In this document: one piece after another, positions 35,667-46,672 of the stretch
How positions within the stretch are numbered: the stretch's first letter is position 1
How the letters are laid out: each line of letters starts with the position of its first letter
Source: Tenebrio molitor
Taxonomy: Eukaryota; Arthropoda; Insecta; Coleoptera; Tenebrionidae
Length of the DNA stretch: 64,000 nt
Direction of reading: 5' to 3'
Assembly (NCBI RefSeq): GCF_963966145.1
Contig: NC_091050.1
Coordinates: 744,001-808,000 of the forward strand
Position numbers and translations under genes: made by a program
The notes under the pieces: generated by a model
Told to the model about the DNA's origin: nothing
The model's database searches: none
The model's input: only the letters and a program-made list of their open reading frames with translations

Positions 35667-36107
35667 TGGGGTAATTCCGATCATTTTTAAAACTCGTGTA
35701 TTTGATGGAGATTTTGTTGATATGAAATGGAACAAAAGCAGAAATGTTTATTAAACTTTTGTTAACATGTCTACATAAGGAAAATTTGAGAATTTTTGAA
35801 AATATTATTTCCAGTATTTTCGGCTGGCTCAGGACTATTTCTATTTTCTAACTTCTGAACTATCGACTTCTTTTCTCTAATTCCTTGAGAGAAATTTTCT
35901 CTTAGGTGGAACTTTCGAATGCCTTTTCTCTTATCTATTATATGATATGTGAGACTTGGTACGTTCCCGGTCATTAGACAAAAAGCAACTTACCGAAAGC
36001 TGGCGATCCAGAGAAGTTGTTAAATATTAGATCGAAGACACTACAAAATTTAACACAGCAAATTGAGTTCTTTTCGGTATATTTGGGGTGATCGGAATTA
36101 CCCCAGC
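35667..36107. repeat. 441 bp MITE with 18 bp perfect terminal inverted repeats
   Basis: CTGGGGTAATTCCGATCA at 35,667 and its exact inverse TGATCGGAATTACCCCAG ending at 36,107. The interior has only a 67-codon minus-strand frame without recognisable features. Outer flanks show no obvious target duplication. Confidence 0.65.
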
Positions 36108-36364
36108 GTACCACGAGTTCTCGCTTTTACTGTCCCAGCACACAAGATTATTACTTTACATTTCTCAGTATTAGCTCTTGACTAAAATTAACCAAAAATA
36201 CGAGTATGTACAACACGGAAGTAGTTATTGGCCTTGATAATTTAGTTAGAATGAACCGAATAAAGTTGTATGTTCTTTGTACAGCTCTGCAAAACTTTAC
36301 ACACTTGTTGGCTCCTCTCTAGAATTTACTCATATCCTCTCTCTATACAATTTGTCACCAAGTT

Positions 36365-36600
36365 TTGCTTTCCAGTTTCAACTAATTAATTCTTTAACGC
36401 CCCCGGACTCTTTTCCTCGACTTCGAATGTAAATTTTGATCCTACTTGTCATTCTATCGGAGTCGAAGTCGTCCAAATGAGACGCAATGATCCAACTTTG
36501 CCAAAAATAACACTCTGAATTTGTATAAAACAAAACAAACTTCTAATGGAGAGAGCGAGTTCACGTCGGTCTCTTCGAAAAACAAAGTCTCTTTCAGCAG
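36365..36600 (+). repeat. Duplicated non-coding block, copy 1
   Basis: Direct counterpart of 37,690-37,912. Shared segments in the same order: TTTCA(A/G)CTAATTAA, a CTTGTCATTCTATC match, CCAACTTTGCCAAAAATAAC versus CCAACTTCCCCAAAAACAAC, TTTGTATAAAACAAAACAAA versus TTTGTTTAAAACCGAACAAA, then TTCGAAAAACAAAGTCTC. About 75% identity is judged by eye. Confidence 0.6.
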
Positions 36601-37056
36601 TGACTAGGACATAATATCAAAGTTGGTTATTATTATTTGTTTGTTTTCATAAAATTCACACATTTGAAGAATACAAATTATTAATTGCGTTTTGATGAAG
36701 TTTTATTTTGTTCTTCTTATAATGTAGGAATATTACATTTTTTTAAATACAATGAACTCGTGGCCAAGATAAAAATTAATCAACCTACATAAAACAACCA
36801 AATCAATTCTTTGTTTGTACTGAAAGGAAAAATTTGTTCAGTTATGGAATAATTTAAAAGTCGAGTGTTTAGTATCATTTAATAAACAATGTTGCAAATT
36901 TAACTGACTTCTATTTTAAATATGTTTTTTTTTTCATAATGGAGTTCTTTGTGTTTGTTTGCAAATGAGAGCATCTAGCCACATCAAAGCCACCTTGTAA
37001 GCAAAGACGACGGAAAGTCTTAGTGGGAACCCTTGCGAATCTCCGGAATTTCCTGG

Positions 37057-37178
37057 TATATAAATAGATCCACAAGACTATCACTCTGAAGTTGTCGGTT
37101 TAAGTTTGAAATTAGATTTAATCGAAAATGTATAGACTGGCTTTAACGCTGCACTTAGTTTATTGCCGATATCGATAA
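37057..37178 (+). promoter_or_regulatory. Candidate core promoter followed by a short signal-peptide-like frame
   Basis: TATATAAATAG at 37,057-37,067 is followed about 20-25 bp later by an initiator-like ACTATCACTC, and 60 bp further on by AAAATG (37,128) opening MYRLALTLHLVYCRYR-stop. The TATA-to-ATG layout resembles promoters of short secreted insect proteins, but no downstream exon was found. Suggestive only. Confidence 0.2.
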
Positions 37179-37689
37179 TGCAGTTTAAGAAGAATTGGAT
37201 GTCGTCTGTACAGTTTTTAAAGTCTCAAAAGTTTCACAATTTGCTCTACAATCTTGTTGTAATATTTATTATTTTACACTAGATAGCTCGATGTAAAAGG
37301 ATTCCGAAAAAAAAATCGTGCTCCTGTGTCGTGAACGGAGGTGATGTAAACAAATCAACACAAAAGAAATATAAATGTCTGTAACTTGTACGTCTTCAGT
37401 TAAGTTTGTATATGAGAGAACCTAGACGCATTAAACATTTTTTCTTGAAGGCAGTGAAGAACAAAGTTGTAACAGGCAACCTTGTGAGACTCCCAAATTG
37501 GATTTCACTATGAACTTGAAGAACTATGAAGTATGTGTAGAGTGCTTCTAACTTTTATTTAAAAGCTTATCGAGGCAAATGATATGCTTAAAATAGAATA
37601 AATGAAGAATGCCGTTTTGCAAGTTTAGAAGCTCCAAAACTTGACATAATTATCTCTTGGATTTAGTCGTAAACTTGTCTCTCTAAGAC

Positions 37690-37912
37690 TTTTTCAAGTT
37701 TCGGCTTCAAATTTCAGCTAATTAAATCGTTGACGCCTTCGCAACACACCCACCCCGACGTCTTCCTGGTGCAGATCCCGTTCCTGCTTGTCATTCTATC
37801 CCGTCCAACTTCCCCAAAAACAACATTTCATTTCGAATTTGTTTAAAACCGAACAAACTCCTAATATAGTTCGGTTCGGTTCCTTCGAAAACAAATTCTC
37901 CTTCAGGATCCA
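37690..37912 (+). repeat. Duplicated non-coding block, copy 2
   Basis: Second copy of the block at 36,365-36,600, about 1.3 kb downstream, abutting the GC-rich island at 37,930. Both copies keep a TAATTAA core and lack an open frame, which suggests a duplicated regulatory or transcript-leader segment rather than a transposon. Confidence 0.6.
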
Positions 37913-37934
37913 ACTTGGACATAATTCAGGATTG

Positions 37935-38165
37935 TTGTTTTGTTCGTCGCCGCCCCCGCGGGGTTACAGGTGAAGGGGAGGCGCCGGCGCATAATGAATG
38001 AACGTACTCGTGAGGACGGCGAGCGAAGAACCGCGGTAGTGACGCCGCGACGGCCACGCGTCCTTCTTCGGCTCTTGTGCGAGGCGCGCTCCGAAGGACG
38101 AGAACACGTGCCCAACCCTCTCCGCAGGACTGAACCGCCAAAAAGGATAATTGTAAGTTTGACAG
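37935..38165 (+). promoter_or_regulatory. GC- and CpG-rich island, possible promoter/first exon
   Basis: A sharply GC-rich stretch (GGCGCCGGCGC, GACGCCGCGACGGCCACGCG and similar) in otherwise AT-rich DNA. It ends with AT|GTAAGT-like GATAATTGTAAGTTT at about 38,145-38,158, a good splice donor. A frame from 37,940 to 38,197 is open but Arg-rich and unlike a known protein. It could be a 5' UTR exon of a gene further right, such as the one owning the exon at 46.5 kb. Inferred. Confidence 0.35.
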
Positions 38166-38897
38166 TTTGGATAGAGCGGGAGATTTTTGCGGCTTGAGCG
38201 AAAAGGGAGAGGAGCCGAAGGACCCTTTTAAATGTTAATGCTTTTCAATTAGCGCTCTCAGGCGGAAAGAGGCTCTCATTAGGTTCGCCACGCTCGGGTG
38301 ATGAATTTTATATCTATTGTATTTAAATAAATTATGAAAGCTTTTACCTCGGGGTCGTGAGGTCCAGCTTTTACCGAATAATGCTTGGAAATTTGTTCGC
38401 TCGTCTATAAATAAATCGAAATTTACCTGGTTCAGCTGTGTCGGCTTTGCCAGGAGCGTTGTTCATTAATGTATGAAGACGCGACCGATTTTATTAGGGG
38501 ATTATTGGCTAAACTGATTCCTGATCGAATGGTGCAAGGGGTAATTAGCTAAAGAACGAATTAAAAACAAATTTGTTTCTGGAATTTTGACAAAGAAATG
38601 TACCAAGTGGGTCAAACAGAATTTAATTTGGAAGATGGTAACTAATAAAAATGTTTTGCCCGAATATCAGGAGAAGAATTTTAATTGAAACAATTCCTAA
38701 TTTCAAGCAATGGCAATATACAATGACAACATTTATGGAGAAAGAAATTAAAATAAATGGGAATTTTTTATCTCGACTAATTATCTAATAATAAAAAAAC
38801 GCTAGTTAGCGTTTATTAAGTAAAGAATAGTACAACTGATTTTTTCACTTATTTTCAAATTTTCCAAAAAATGATGGAGCAAAAATTTGCTACTATA
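38166..38897. other. Non-coding region
   Basis: No gene or repeat recognised. Confidence 0.3.
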
Positions 38898-39250
38898 CTA
38901 TCGCGCGTTCAAATGAAATCCTGGTCTGGGAAGGCGTTGGAAACCGTCAATTGTTGTGCTTTTTTAAAGCGTAGATTAACTGGAGCGTGTTGAACGCTAA
39001 CCTAAAATTTAGAGCCAAAAAAAATCTTTCTTTTTTTCTTTCTTTGCAATGTTTTATATTAAAAGTAGAATAACTTAACGATTCCTATTCTCGAAGCAAA
39101 TATCTAAAGGCACCCTTTGCTGAAAACAAACGTGTTAAATTATGTCCCGATTAAATATAAACAACGGCGGTCATTCGTCTTAAACGGCGGGAAATTCAAA
39201 CTTTACACTGTTCTAAACGGTTTAATTTTTCCAAAGCCTACTCAGCGTAT
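38898..39250 (+). repeat. MITE family M1, copy 1 (full length)
   Basis: The left terminus CGCGCGTTCAAATGAAATCC followed by TGGTCTGGGAAGGCGTTGGA; the right end CCAAAGCCTACTCAGC is the degenerate inverse of the inner part. The interior has GTTGTGCTTTTTTAAAGCGT, a C/T-rich TTTCTTTCTTTGCAATG and CGGCGGGAAATTCAAACTTT. Three further copies lie at 52.3, 54.7 and 55.9 kb. Confidence 0.75.
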
Positions 39251-39274
39251 ATAGTAAAGTACCTAAATGAAAAT

Positions 39275-39365
39275 AGCGGTTTCAAAGGAAATATGGTTAT
39301 TTGATATTGACTGAAATATCCGTAATGATAAATAAATCCGGCCTCAGTGCCGTGTCTTTTTTAAT
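39275..39365 (+). repeat. Short interspersed direct repeat, copy 1
   Basis: GAAATATCCGTAATGATAAA followed by TAAATCCGGCCTCAGTGCCGTG; the second copy is at 43,495-43,585. The CCGGCCT...GCCGTG segment looks like a conserved tail of a retroelement, but no coding part is attached. Confidence 0.5.
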
Positions 39366-40060
39366 ATTTATTACTGGTTTAATAATTTTTATTCAATTAC
39401 CGGTGAATTAATGTCTACAATCTCTTTTAATAATGTCAGAGAAGAAATCAAAACCATTTTATTTTATCATAAAATTCCTGATTCTTTTCTGATAGGTATA
39501 AAGTGTCATACATTTCTGAACATTTATATCCAAGTGTTTTATTAAACACTTTATAACATTTTTATTTGCAATCTTTTTTGAGTTACATCTTTGACAAAAG
39601 AGGATGAAGCATATTAATAAAACGACCCTATTGTGCAGATTTTTTTTGTATCCCATTATGTATAAAATATGAAAGAATAACGTGCACACGCTTTGTAAAA
39701 CATGATATTTCTATTACATTTTTCAACAGTTATTTCGATGGATCCCTTTGAATTTTATTCCAAGAGAATTACTAATCAAACGGACAAGTTCTCACAAATT
39801 AACAGTCTGTATCGAACTGATAGCAATTACTTCCTGACTGCATTGCATAGATAATTTGACCACTATAGCCACAAGGGTTCTGCATAATTCCATCTGCATA
39901 GTATCTCCTGGCGCGGTCCTGTTGATTAGTAATATCATCGCGTTGCATCCTTTGACCGGATTGCTGCAATTTAACTGGAAAATTTACAGTTCGTGTAGCA
40001 CAAGATGTCAGTGGCGTATCAAGAGGGCGGTCGCATCGCATTTACGAAAGTACCAAGCGA

Positions 40061-40440
40061 CTATAAAAGTTTTACATTTACAAAAATGGTGGATGCGCCG
40101 GGAATTAAAAAAAAATAGGTAAAAGTAAGTGATTGGGGAAAATGTTCGAAAAAAAAACCTCTTTTGTTTAAATTATTAGAAGAATTGGAAAGTATTTCAG
40201 GTGCCACGTTTGCTTTGGTATCTTCAATTGCTTGTTGTAGTTCTTGCAAATTGTCAATGGGATTTCTAAACACTACGTGATTAACCAGAAAGGTGAAACC
40301 AAGCCTCGTCAGTTAAAAAACAACTTCTTATGAAATAAATTTTTGTTGTACTGATGGCATGGAGAAAAACCAAGAGATATTTGTGTAAATGTAAATTATT
40401 TTTTAGAATTTTCCTTAAAGATTCATAGAAAAGTCCTAAA
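40061..40440 (-). pseudogene. Tc1/mariner-class transposase relic with internal deletion
   Basis: On the minus strand ILKNNLHLHKYLLVFLH leads to FLTDEAWFHLSG (first catalytic Asp region, near 40,285-40,320), then after a stop and only a few codons comes FRNPIDNLQELQQAIEDTKA, typical of the C-terminal end of the same transposase type. The roughly 150 residues that should lie between, including the second and third catalytic acidic residues, are missing. Same family as the relic at 34.1 kb. Confidence 0.65.
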
Positions 40441-43400
40441 ATGAAAGAAATTTTTGGGGAGATAGAAGGAAAAAAGTTAATTGTTAATTCAGATGTACCT
40501 ATACCACTTGGTACATAGCTCATGATATTAAGAAAATATCGGTTTCCTTTTTTTTTAGTTTTACGTTGAAGTAAAAACAAAAGAAATTACAACAGAACAT
40601 TGATCGTCGGGCTCAATAAGCAATTTTGCTGGAATACCTACAAATGCAGATCGTGCCTGTGATGTGTTCTTTTATTAAAGATCCAGATCCCGTTTCAATA
40701 TTCAAGAAGAACATCCGCGTTGTTTGCGTAGAACGTCCTGCCAGATTTGACGTATGTCAGGATTATTATTCGTGAAAACATGTCACTCCAAAGCGCAGAT
40801 AAGACTCTACGAGTCACACAAAACTCGTTTCAGGTGTTATGTGGGTCATGTGAACCTGTCCAGATCCTGCTGTTAGTTAAAATATCTCACGATGCTGATC
40901 CTGCAAGCTGTCCAACGTTTAAAAGTTTTACATTTTTAATACGCACTGGCGCTTTGCTCTTGTAATAATCTGACAGTTACTGACAGCAACAAACTTTGTT
41001 GTTTCTTCGAATAATCGCAGCTAAGACGTCTGCAATACTTTGCATTCGTCGGTACATTTTTGGACGTCAGAGATCCTCATATATACCCATTAATATTTTA
41101 TTCGGGTCTAAATCCAATTTCACGTGAAAGCTTCACGTTTTTCTCTTTTTGTTTCGTTATTGTCTGTGTCGGAGTGGACCGAGGCGCGCTTGAGGAACTT
41201 CACATTGTAATAAAGATATTACATTTTTTCCTCATACGCCCTCTCTATTTTCTATTTTCTTTTATGCTGCGGCGAAAATCACAATGAAATAAGAAAAAAG
41301 CGCCCGCAACGCCATAACGCTGGTTTTACTTTCATGAGAAGTATGTGGTTAAGACACATTCTCGCCGAAATTTATAACTTGAGGGGAGTCGTGCCAGTTT
41401 ATTAAAACGTGGCAATATCGTAAAGAAGAAATATTTGGGGGGTTTTTGGTCGGAACATTTTAATTCCAAACAAAATATATAAAATTTAGTTTTTTTTTTA
41501 CACAAATAAAGTAAAGTAAAATGAAACGTATTTATAGTTATTTACATAGAGTACGGTAGGGGAATTTTACTGCGCGAAAACTAGGTTTCAGGCACGAGGC
41601 GAAGCCGAGTTCCTGATTAGTTGGTTCCACCTCATTTTGTATGATTTTTTCGCTCATTTTACACAATTTTTGATTTTTCCATTCATCTAGATTACATCTT
41701 CTACTCTTTTCTTTTCTATTGTTACGCTTCATTCGGTTCAAAAATGTATGATTTAAAGTTAGGTACAGTTATTTACTTAACATAATATTTTAGAAACATG
41801 GGAGAAGCGTCCTTTTCCTTGCAACAAACATAAAATTAAATTCAACTCTCTGTTTGATACTTCTTAAGCGAGTTAAAAATACATTACTTGAACAAATGTC
41901 GTCGGCAAGAGTGCTTTTATGAACTAAGCTCTCCTAATATGAAACCAAACTTGAGGGATTAAACCTTCACCACTGAAAATATTCTTCACTTTTATTCGAT
42001 TCGCTTCAATAACAACGTCACTCTAAAAACAGCCATTCCATTTGACGATTTCAATTTCGATAAGAAGTCGATACGGAAAACTTTAAGGACATAGTAAAAA
42101 GAGCTTTATTCGAAAACAGTATCTCGATGCTTATATTAAGTTTTCAGTTCGATACGATTTTGATGGGTCCTTGATAGAAAGTAATTTAGTTGAAAAGAAC
42201 TCCAGCCACCACTTAACTTTCACTTTTCCTTTGATACGTTATCATCAAGTTGCGAGATCATTAAATTCGGTGTGGGCTGTCTGCAAATTTGATTTCGCTC
42301 GAATTTTCCCTCATAAAACTTCCGAAACTTTGTATTAGTTGTGTGTTTTATCACATCACGTTTCACGCACACAGCGTAATTTATTCAGCGGCAATTATGC
42401 AGCCGATCGACAAAACGTTCAATTTATCGCTGCAAACTCATATTTCATCGCTTTTAACAGAAATTTATGCAATGATTACTCCCAGCCCTGCAATAACTTA
42501 CACGAGTCTGTGTACGCAAGACACGGCAACTTCCCAACTGTACTAACATTTTTATTGTCTGTAGAAGTTGTTACCGCGGAAGACTCGCTGATATTTCAGC
42601 GCCTTCCAGGATTGATTTAGTTAGTTTGTAAAGTTGCTGGCTGTCCAATTAACTAATTGATATATAGGGAAAGTTTAAATAGAGCGTAATAAATGTGTAG
42701 AGTTGGGGTTGTATAAATTCGACCCTCGCATAGGTAAATATTAATACAGCCGCTTTACCATTTGCCGTCAAAGTTTGCAAAGCGAAATTGTCCGTTTTTA
42801 ACTTTCACTCTAGCCATCAGTTTTTTTGGGGGCAAAATTATACAGGGAAATGTCAGCTCGCGTTCGTCATTAGTTCGACATCATGGGAAATTTATTCATG
42901 AAAATGCGAACCAACACAAACTAAATATATTTTTTTGTTTCAATTAAAATGTGGCTGTGGAAAAGTTCATTTCGAGTTTGGCCGTGTATTGCAAAATAAA
43001 AATGCAAAATGCCGGCGGAAATTGTGATGAGCAATTTTCACGACGCCATTAAACTTATATTTAACTGCGCCATTTGTGATTTAATTTGTCCGTCACATTT
43101 TTGCTACTGCGTCATTTCAGATCAAATCAGTCAACGCAATAACCTTGACGTTATGGATTCAGGTCAATTTTAGAATATTTTTAGCATACCATAATTTAAA
43201 ATTAATCATTTCTGCTATAAAATAAAATGTCATTCTGAATATGATTTTGAACATTTTGAAATTTATAAAAGTTACTGATTTTCCAACACTTTCATTCGGT
43301 ACTTTTACGAATCCTGTATTCTAATTGGCTGCAAGACGGTTACCTTAAAAGCAATAAAGTAATAAAACTGATTTATCACTCTATCGGAGAACTTAAGTAA

Positions 43401-43494
43401 CGCTGGGAGCAGTCAACATTTGAATGGGTGACCATCAGAAAAACTGCGTTGTGTAAGAAAAACAAATGATAATAGTAGTGTAGTAGATAAATAG
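40441..43494. other. Non-coding region
   Basis: No exon supported. Short frames (40,747-40,965; 41,060-41,287; 42,289-42,620) conflict in phase and lack protein-like composition. The part left of 41,050 may contain further decayed transposon sequence belonging to the relic at 40.1-40.4 kb. Confidence 0.3.
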
Positions 43495-43585
43495 ATATAA
43501 AGTAGCGTTTTCAGAGAAATTGGTTATCATCAGAAATATCCGTAATGATAAATAAATATCCGGCCTTGATGCCGTGCCCCTTACT
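43495..43585 (+). repeat. Short interspersed direct repeat, copy 2
   Basis: Matches 39,275-39,365 (GAAATATCCGTAATGATAAA, then CCGGCCTTGATGCCGTG). Followed 280 bp later by (ATT)n and a GC-rich segment with an AGCACC...GGTGCT stem at about 43,894-43,912. Confidence 0.5.
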
Positions 43586-44463
43586 ATAATAATAAGCTAA
43601 AGCAATTCGTATCTGATTTTTTTATTACACAGTTAGTGGAGTTACACAAGGTTTAAGCTTAAGTCTTGTTTTGTTTTGCGTTTGTGATGATGCCTCGAAA
43701 CTGTTTAATTAAATGGATGCAAATTTGTTATTGCATTTGTGTAGTTTTCTGTACCAGTACATTTAACATTTATTTTAATTTGTTTACATCATAAAGTTAA
43801 AATGTTTACTCTGTTGGATAATTCAATATTATCATTCTGATTATTATTATTATTGTTATGAGCCGCTCGGGGCTGTACTCCCCACCGCAACAAAGCACCG
43901 GTTGTTGGTGCTCAGATTCGTATTAATCTGGCCTGAAACAATATTTTTTAATCTCATGAATCAGCGATATAATGAGCCGACGTTTTAGCTTCTTGATGGG
44001 TTTTCCTTTGGAATTTTTATTTTAATGACGTGTAGCTACAGCGACGGAGACGTAATTATTTGATTTGCTTTTTTCCGATTGTATTTTTTTTTTCAAATGA
44101 ATGTGAAATTGTAAGCGAGTGGGGCAGAAAGTTTCGAAACGAACTAATTTTCTGGTTTAGGGAGTTGTTTATCAATTAACTGATTTTAGCAAATATACTT
44201 AGTCGATGTGTGTCGGGCGAATATGCTAGATTACGAAGTAATCGCTTCTATCTCCGTTAAATTCATTCAATCAAGAGATTATGGCATCGGTTGGGCTCGG
44301 ATATTGGCTCCCGAGGGGGCGGTAATACAAATGCAGGCAAAGCGGTTGTTCGGCTAAAAATTATATCCTCACGAATAGGTCTAGTGATTATTGATATAGT
44401 CCCTTTGATTAAAATATTCCAGAGTGGATATCATTGCTGCATTTATTTAAACGCTTCTCCGAT

Positions 44464-45382
44464 ATACAGGGTGATTTTGAAAGTTAACTCGTGATAAAAT
44501 CCCACAAAAGGTAACAATTCAGCCAATAATGTCTTATATAAATATTGATATTTTTCGAGAAAAAGGGGCTAAAAGTTTTTCAAAACAAAATTTGGGAGCC
44601 ACTGAATTTTATAAAAAAATGAATAAAAAAAAATTATAGGCTTTTTTGTTGTCATTTATTTCAAAATTAAGTTTGACTTTGACAAGAACCAAATGGCTTT
44701 CACCAATCTGGAGAAAATCGCTGAGGTCGCCGCGAAATACTCCAATTTGCTATGACTAACAGTGACAAGGCTCGCCTAAGTACACTCCAGAAATTAAAAT
44801 TTGACAGTTGTAAGAAGTAAAAAGACACAAAGAGTATTTCTCATTGGTGGTAAAGTAAAAGGATAATTAAGCTTAGTTGTTGTTTTCTTTTTGTTACAAG
44901 CAACATCGCCTCGTTACGAAACTTTTTCTAAGCACTTTGAAAAAATTGTTTTCTTAATAATAAGTAACTTCAGTTAACAAAAGGATTATTTCCACACAAT
45001 ACGGAATAAATATTGATTTAAGGATAAAAATAACAGAATCGATTTTTATCGCCCAAGTTCCGACATTATTTTACTATAATGGCACACAGTTAGAAAAAAA
45101 TATCCCATTTTTGCCTCCTTTGTTATGTAAATTAGTCGTCATATTGACACAATGTGAAAGCAATTTGTTTGATTACATTAAAATATCAAATCAAGTGCGT
45201 CATTTGTGGCAGTGACACGTCGAAATGTCTCCTAAAATAAACAATTTATCAAAAAGTTCGATAAGAATCATGCCTGAACCAAAAAAAAAATTAGTATTTT
45301 TGGAAATTTTGTGCCGACACCAAAAATTCAAAATATGATTATGAAAGTTGTGTTACCATAAGAAACAAGTTATACCTACATA
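44464..45382. other. Non-coding region starting with a solo CAGGGTG transposon end
   Basis: TACAGGGTGATTTTGAAAGT at 44,464 resembles the ends of the TA-flanked elements at 47.9 and 50.4 kb, but no matching inverted end was found, so it is probably a truncated copy. The rest holds no gene. Confidence 0.35.
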
Positions 45383-45900
45383 TACAGGGTGTTTTTGGAA
45401 TGTGTGCACAAATTGTAACCACGAGCTATTGGCTTCATGTAGAACTAAAAAAAAAATATCTAAAAAATTCTGTCAAAAAATAAAATAACATTTATTTTTT
45501 GAGCTAAAATTTTTTTTAATTGCTTTTAGTCTTCTACGTTGTGAAACAACCTCGTAGGTAAAATTTCGGCACATTTTAAAAATACATCCTGTATATCATA
45601 TTTTATAAAACGTACATCAATGCGGTTTCCTTGTTTTAAAGCATATTTCCTATAGGTTACTTCGCATTGGCGTACATTTTATAATACATGATATACAGAG
45701 TGTATTTTTAAAATGTGCCGAAATTTTACCTACAAGGTTGTACGACAACGTAGAAAACTAAAAGCAATTTAAAAAAATTGTAGCTCAAAAAATAAATGTC
45801 ATTTTATTTTTTGACATGGAATTTTTTAAATATCTATTCCGAGTTCTACATGAAGCCAGTAGCTCGTGGTTAAAATTTGTGCACGCATTTCAAAAACATA
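45383..45900. repeat. 518 bp fold-back element
   Basis: Two arms of about 235 bp: GTGTGCACAAATTGTAACCA, CGAGCTATTGGCTTCATGTA and CGGCACATTTTAAAAATACA on the left all recur inverted on the right (TAGCTCGTGGTTAAAATTTG, TACATGAAGCCAGTAGCTCG, TGTATTTTTAAAATGTGCCG). The centre is near 45,640. The left tip is TACAGGGTGT; the right tip has lost it. Confidence 0.75.
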
Positions 45901-46507
45901 TTAATGACAAATCAAGGAAATTATTTTTGCTGAAACACTAAGGAATTATGCATAACGGGGAGCAAGTCAAAAGCACTGCATCGATTTTTTCAAATAGGAA
46001 TGGAAATTCGTAGGCAGAATTTAAATTTTATTCAATGGACCTTCAACTCTATATTTATTGTCGGGAAAGGTGTTACTTAAGGGAATTAAGAACGAAGGCT
46101 TTACTGCAAGGTTTCCAACATTGTAGTTTATGAGAATTTACGATCTATAATTCTGGTGCGCCTAAACTAATAAAGACAAATGTATGTGCCAATTTGGTTG
46201 CCTAAAATAAGGGTTTTTAAAAACCCCAATTCAAAATAAAAAGTTTTCTAATCAGCGTCAATAATATAGTCTTTCGTTCTGTCATGGAAAATTATACGAT
46301 ATACGAAGATTGAGATCAACAAGAATTTTGTGAAAATTAAACTGAAATTCACACTACCACAATCGCTTGTTAATCTTTGATTTCGCTCGCCAATAACATG
46401 CTATGAACATTCCAGGTAGGCCTCAGCGATATCTTCTAATGCGTACGAATAAATAATGTTCATTCTCATATCAGCAGTACTGCAAAATGTTTATTACTTT
46501 TTTGTAG
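45901..46507. other. Non-coding region
   Basis: No feature recognised; presumably intron immediately upstream of the exon at 46,508. Confidence 0.3.
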
Positions 46508-46672
46508 AATCATGGACACCCTGTACACGGCCCGCCTGCACGGCTTCCCCAACTTGAGCCGCAACAGTCTCGAACCGACGGTCCTCTCCGAGGAGAGCGT
46601 CTTATCCTTGCTGATCGTCCTCGGCAGCAGCATCTCCTTGGTGGGTCTAGTTTTCGCTTTCATCACTTACAG
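46508..46672 (+). CDS. Single internal exon: post-GPS linker and TM1 of a probable adhesion-type GPCR
   Basis: A 165 bp exon between TTTTTTGTAG and AG|GTGAGT, with 1 nt and 2 nt split codons, so it is phase-symmetric. Translation starts IMDTLYTARLHGFPNLSRNS, continues LEPTVLSEES and ends in a hydrophobic helix LSLLIVLGSSISLVGLVFAF-ITY. The opening LMD-like motif fits the end of a GPS autoproteolysis site/tethered agonist, and the SISLVGLVFAFITY helix fits TM1 of family B2 receptors. Its codons are GC-rich against AT-rich surroundings, supporting coding status. No neighbouring exon was found within the window, so both flanking introns would be long. Other single-helix receptors are possible. 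Confidence 0.55.

Noticed and set aside
39799..40041. 80-codon minus-strand frame with a Cys-rich end (NPCGYSGQIIYAMQSGSNCY)
   Set aside because: Adjacent to a dead transposase, no signal peptide and no homologue recognised; kept out as unsupported.
43866..43916. Two small stem-loops (GGGG...CCCC and AGCACC...GGTGCT) considered as an RNA element
   Set aside because: Stems are only 4-6 bp; not a tRNA and not distinguishable from chance or a retroelement tail.
46466..46666. Minus-strand frame opposite the 46.5 kb exon
   Set aside because: Antisense shadow of the hydrophobic coding exon, which has proper splice sites on the plus strand.
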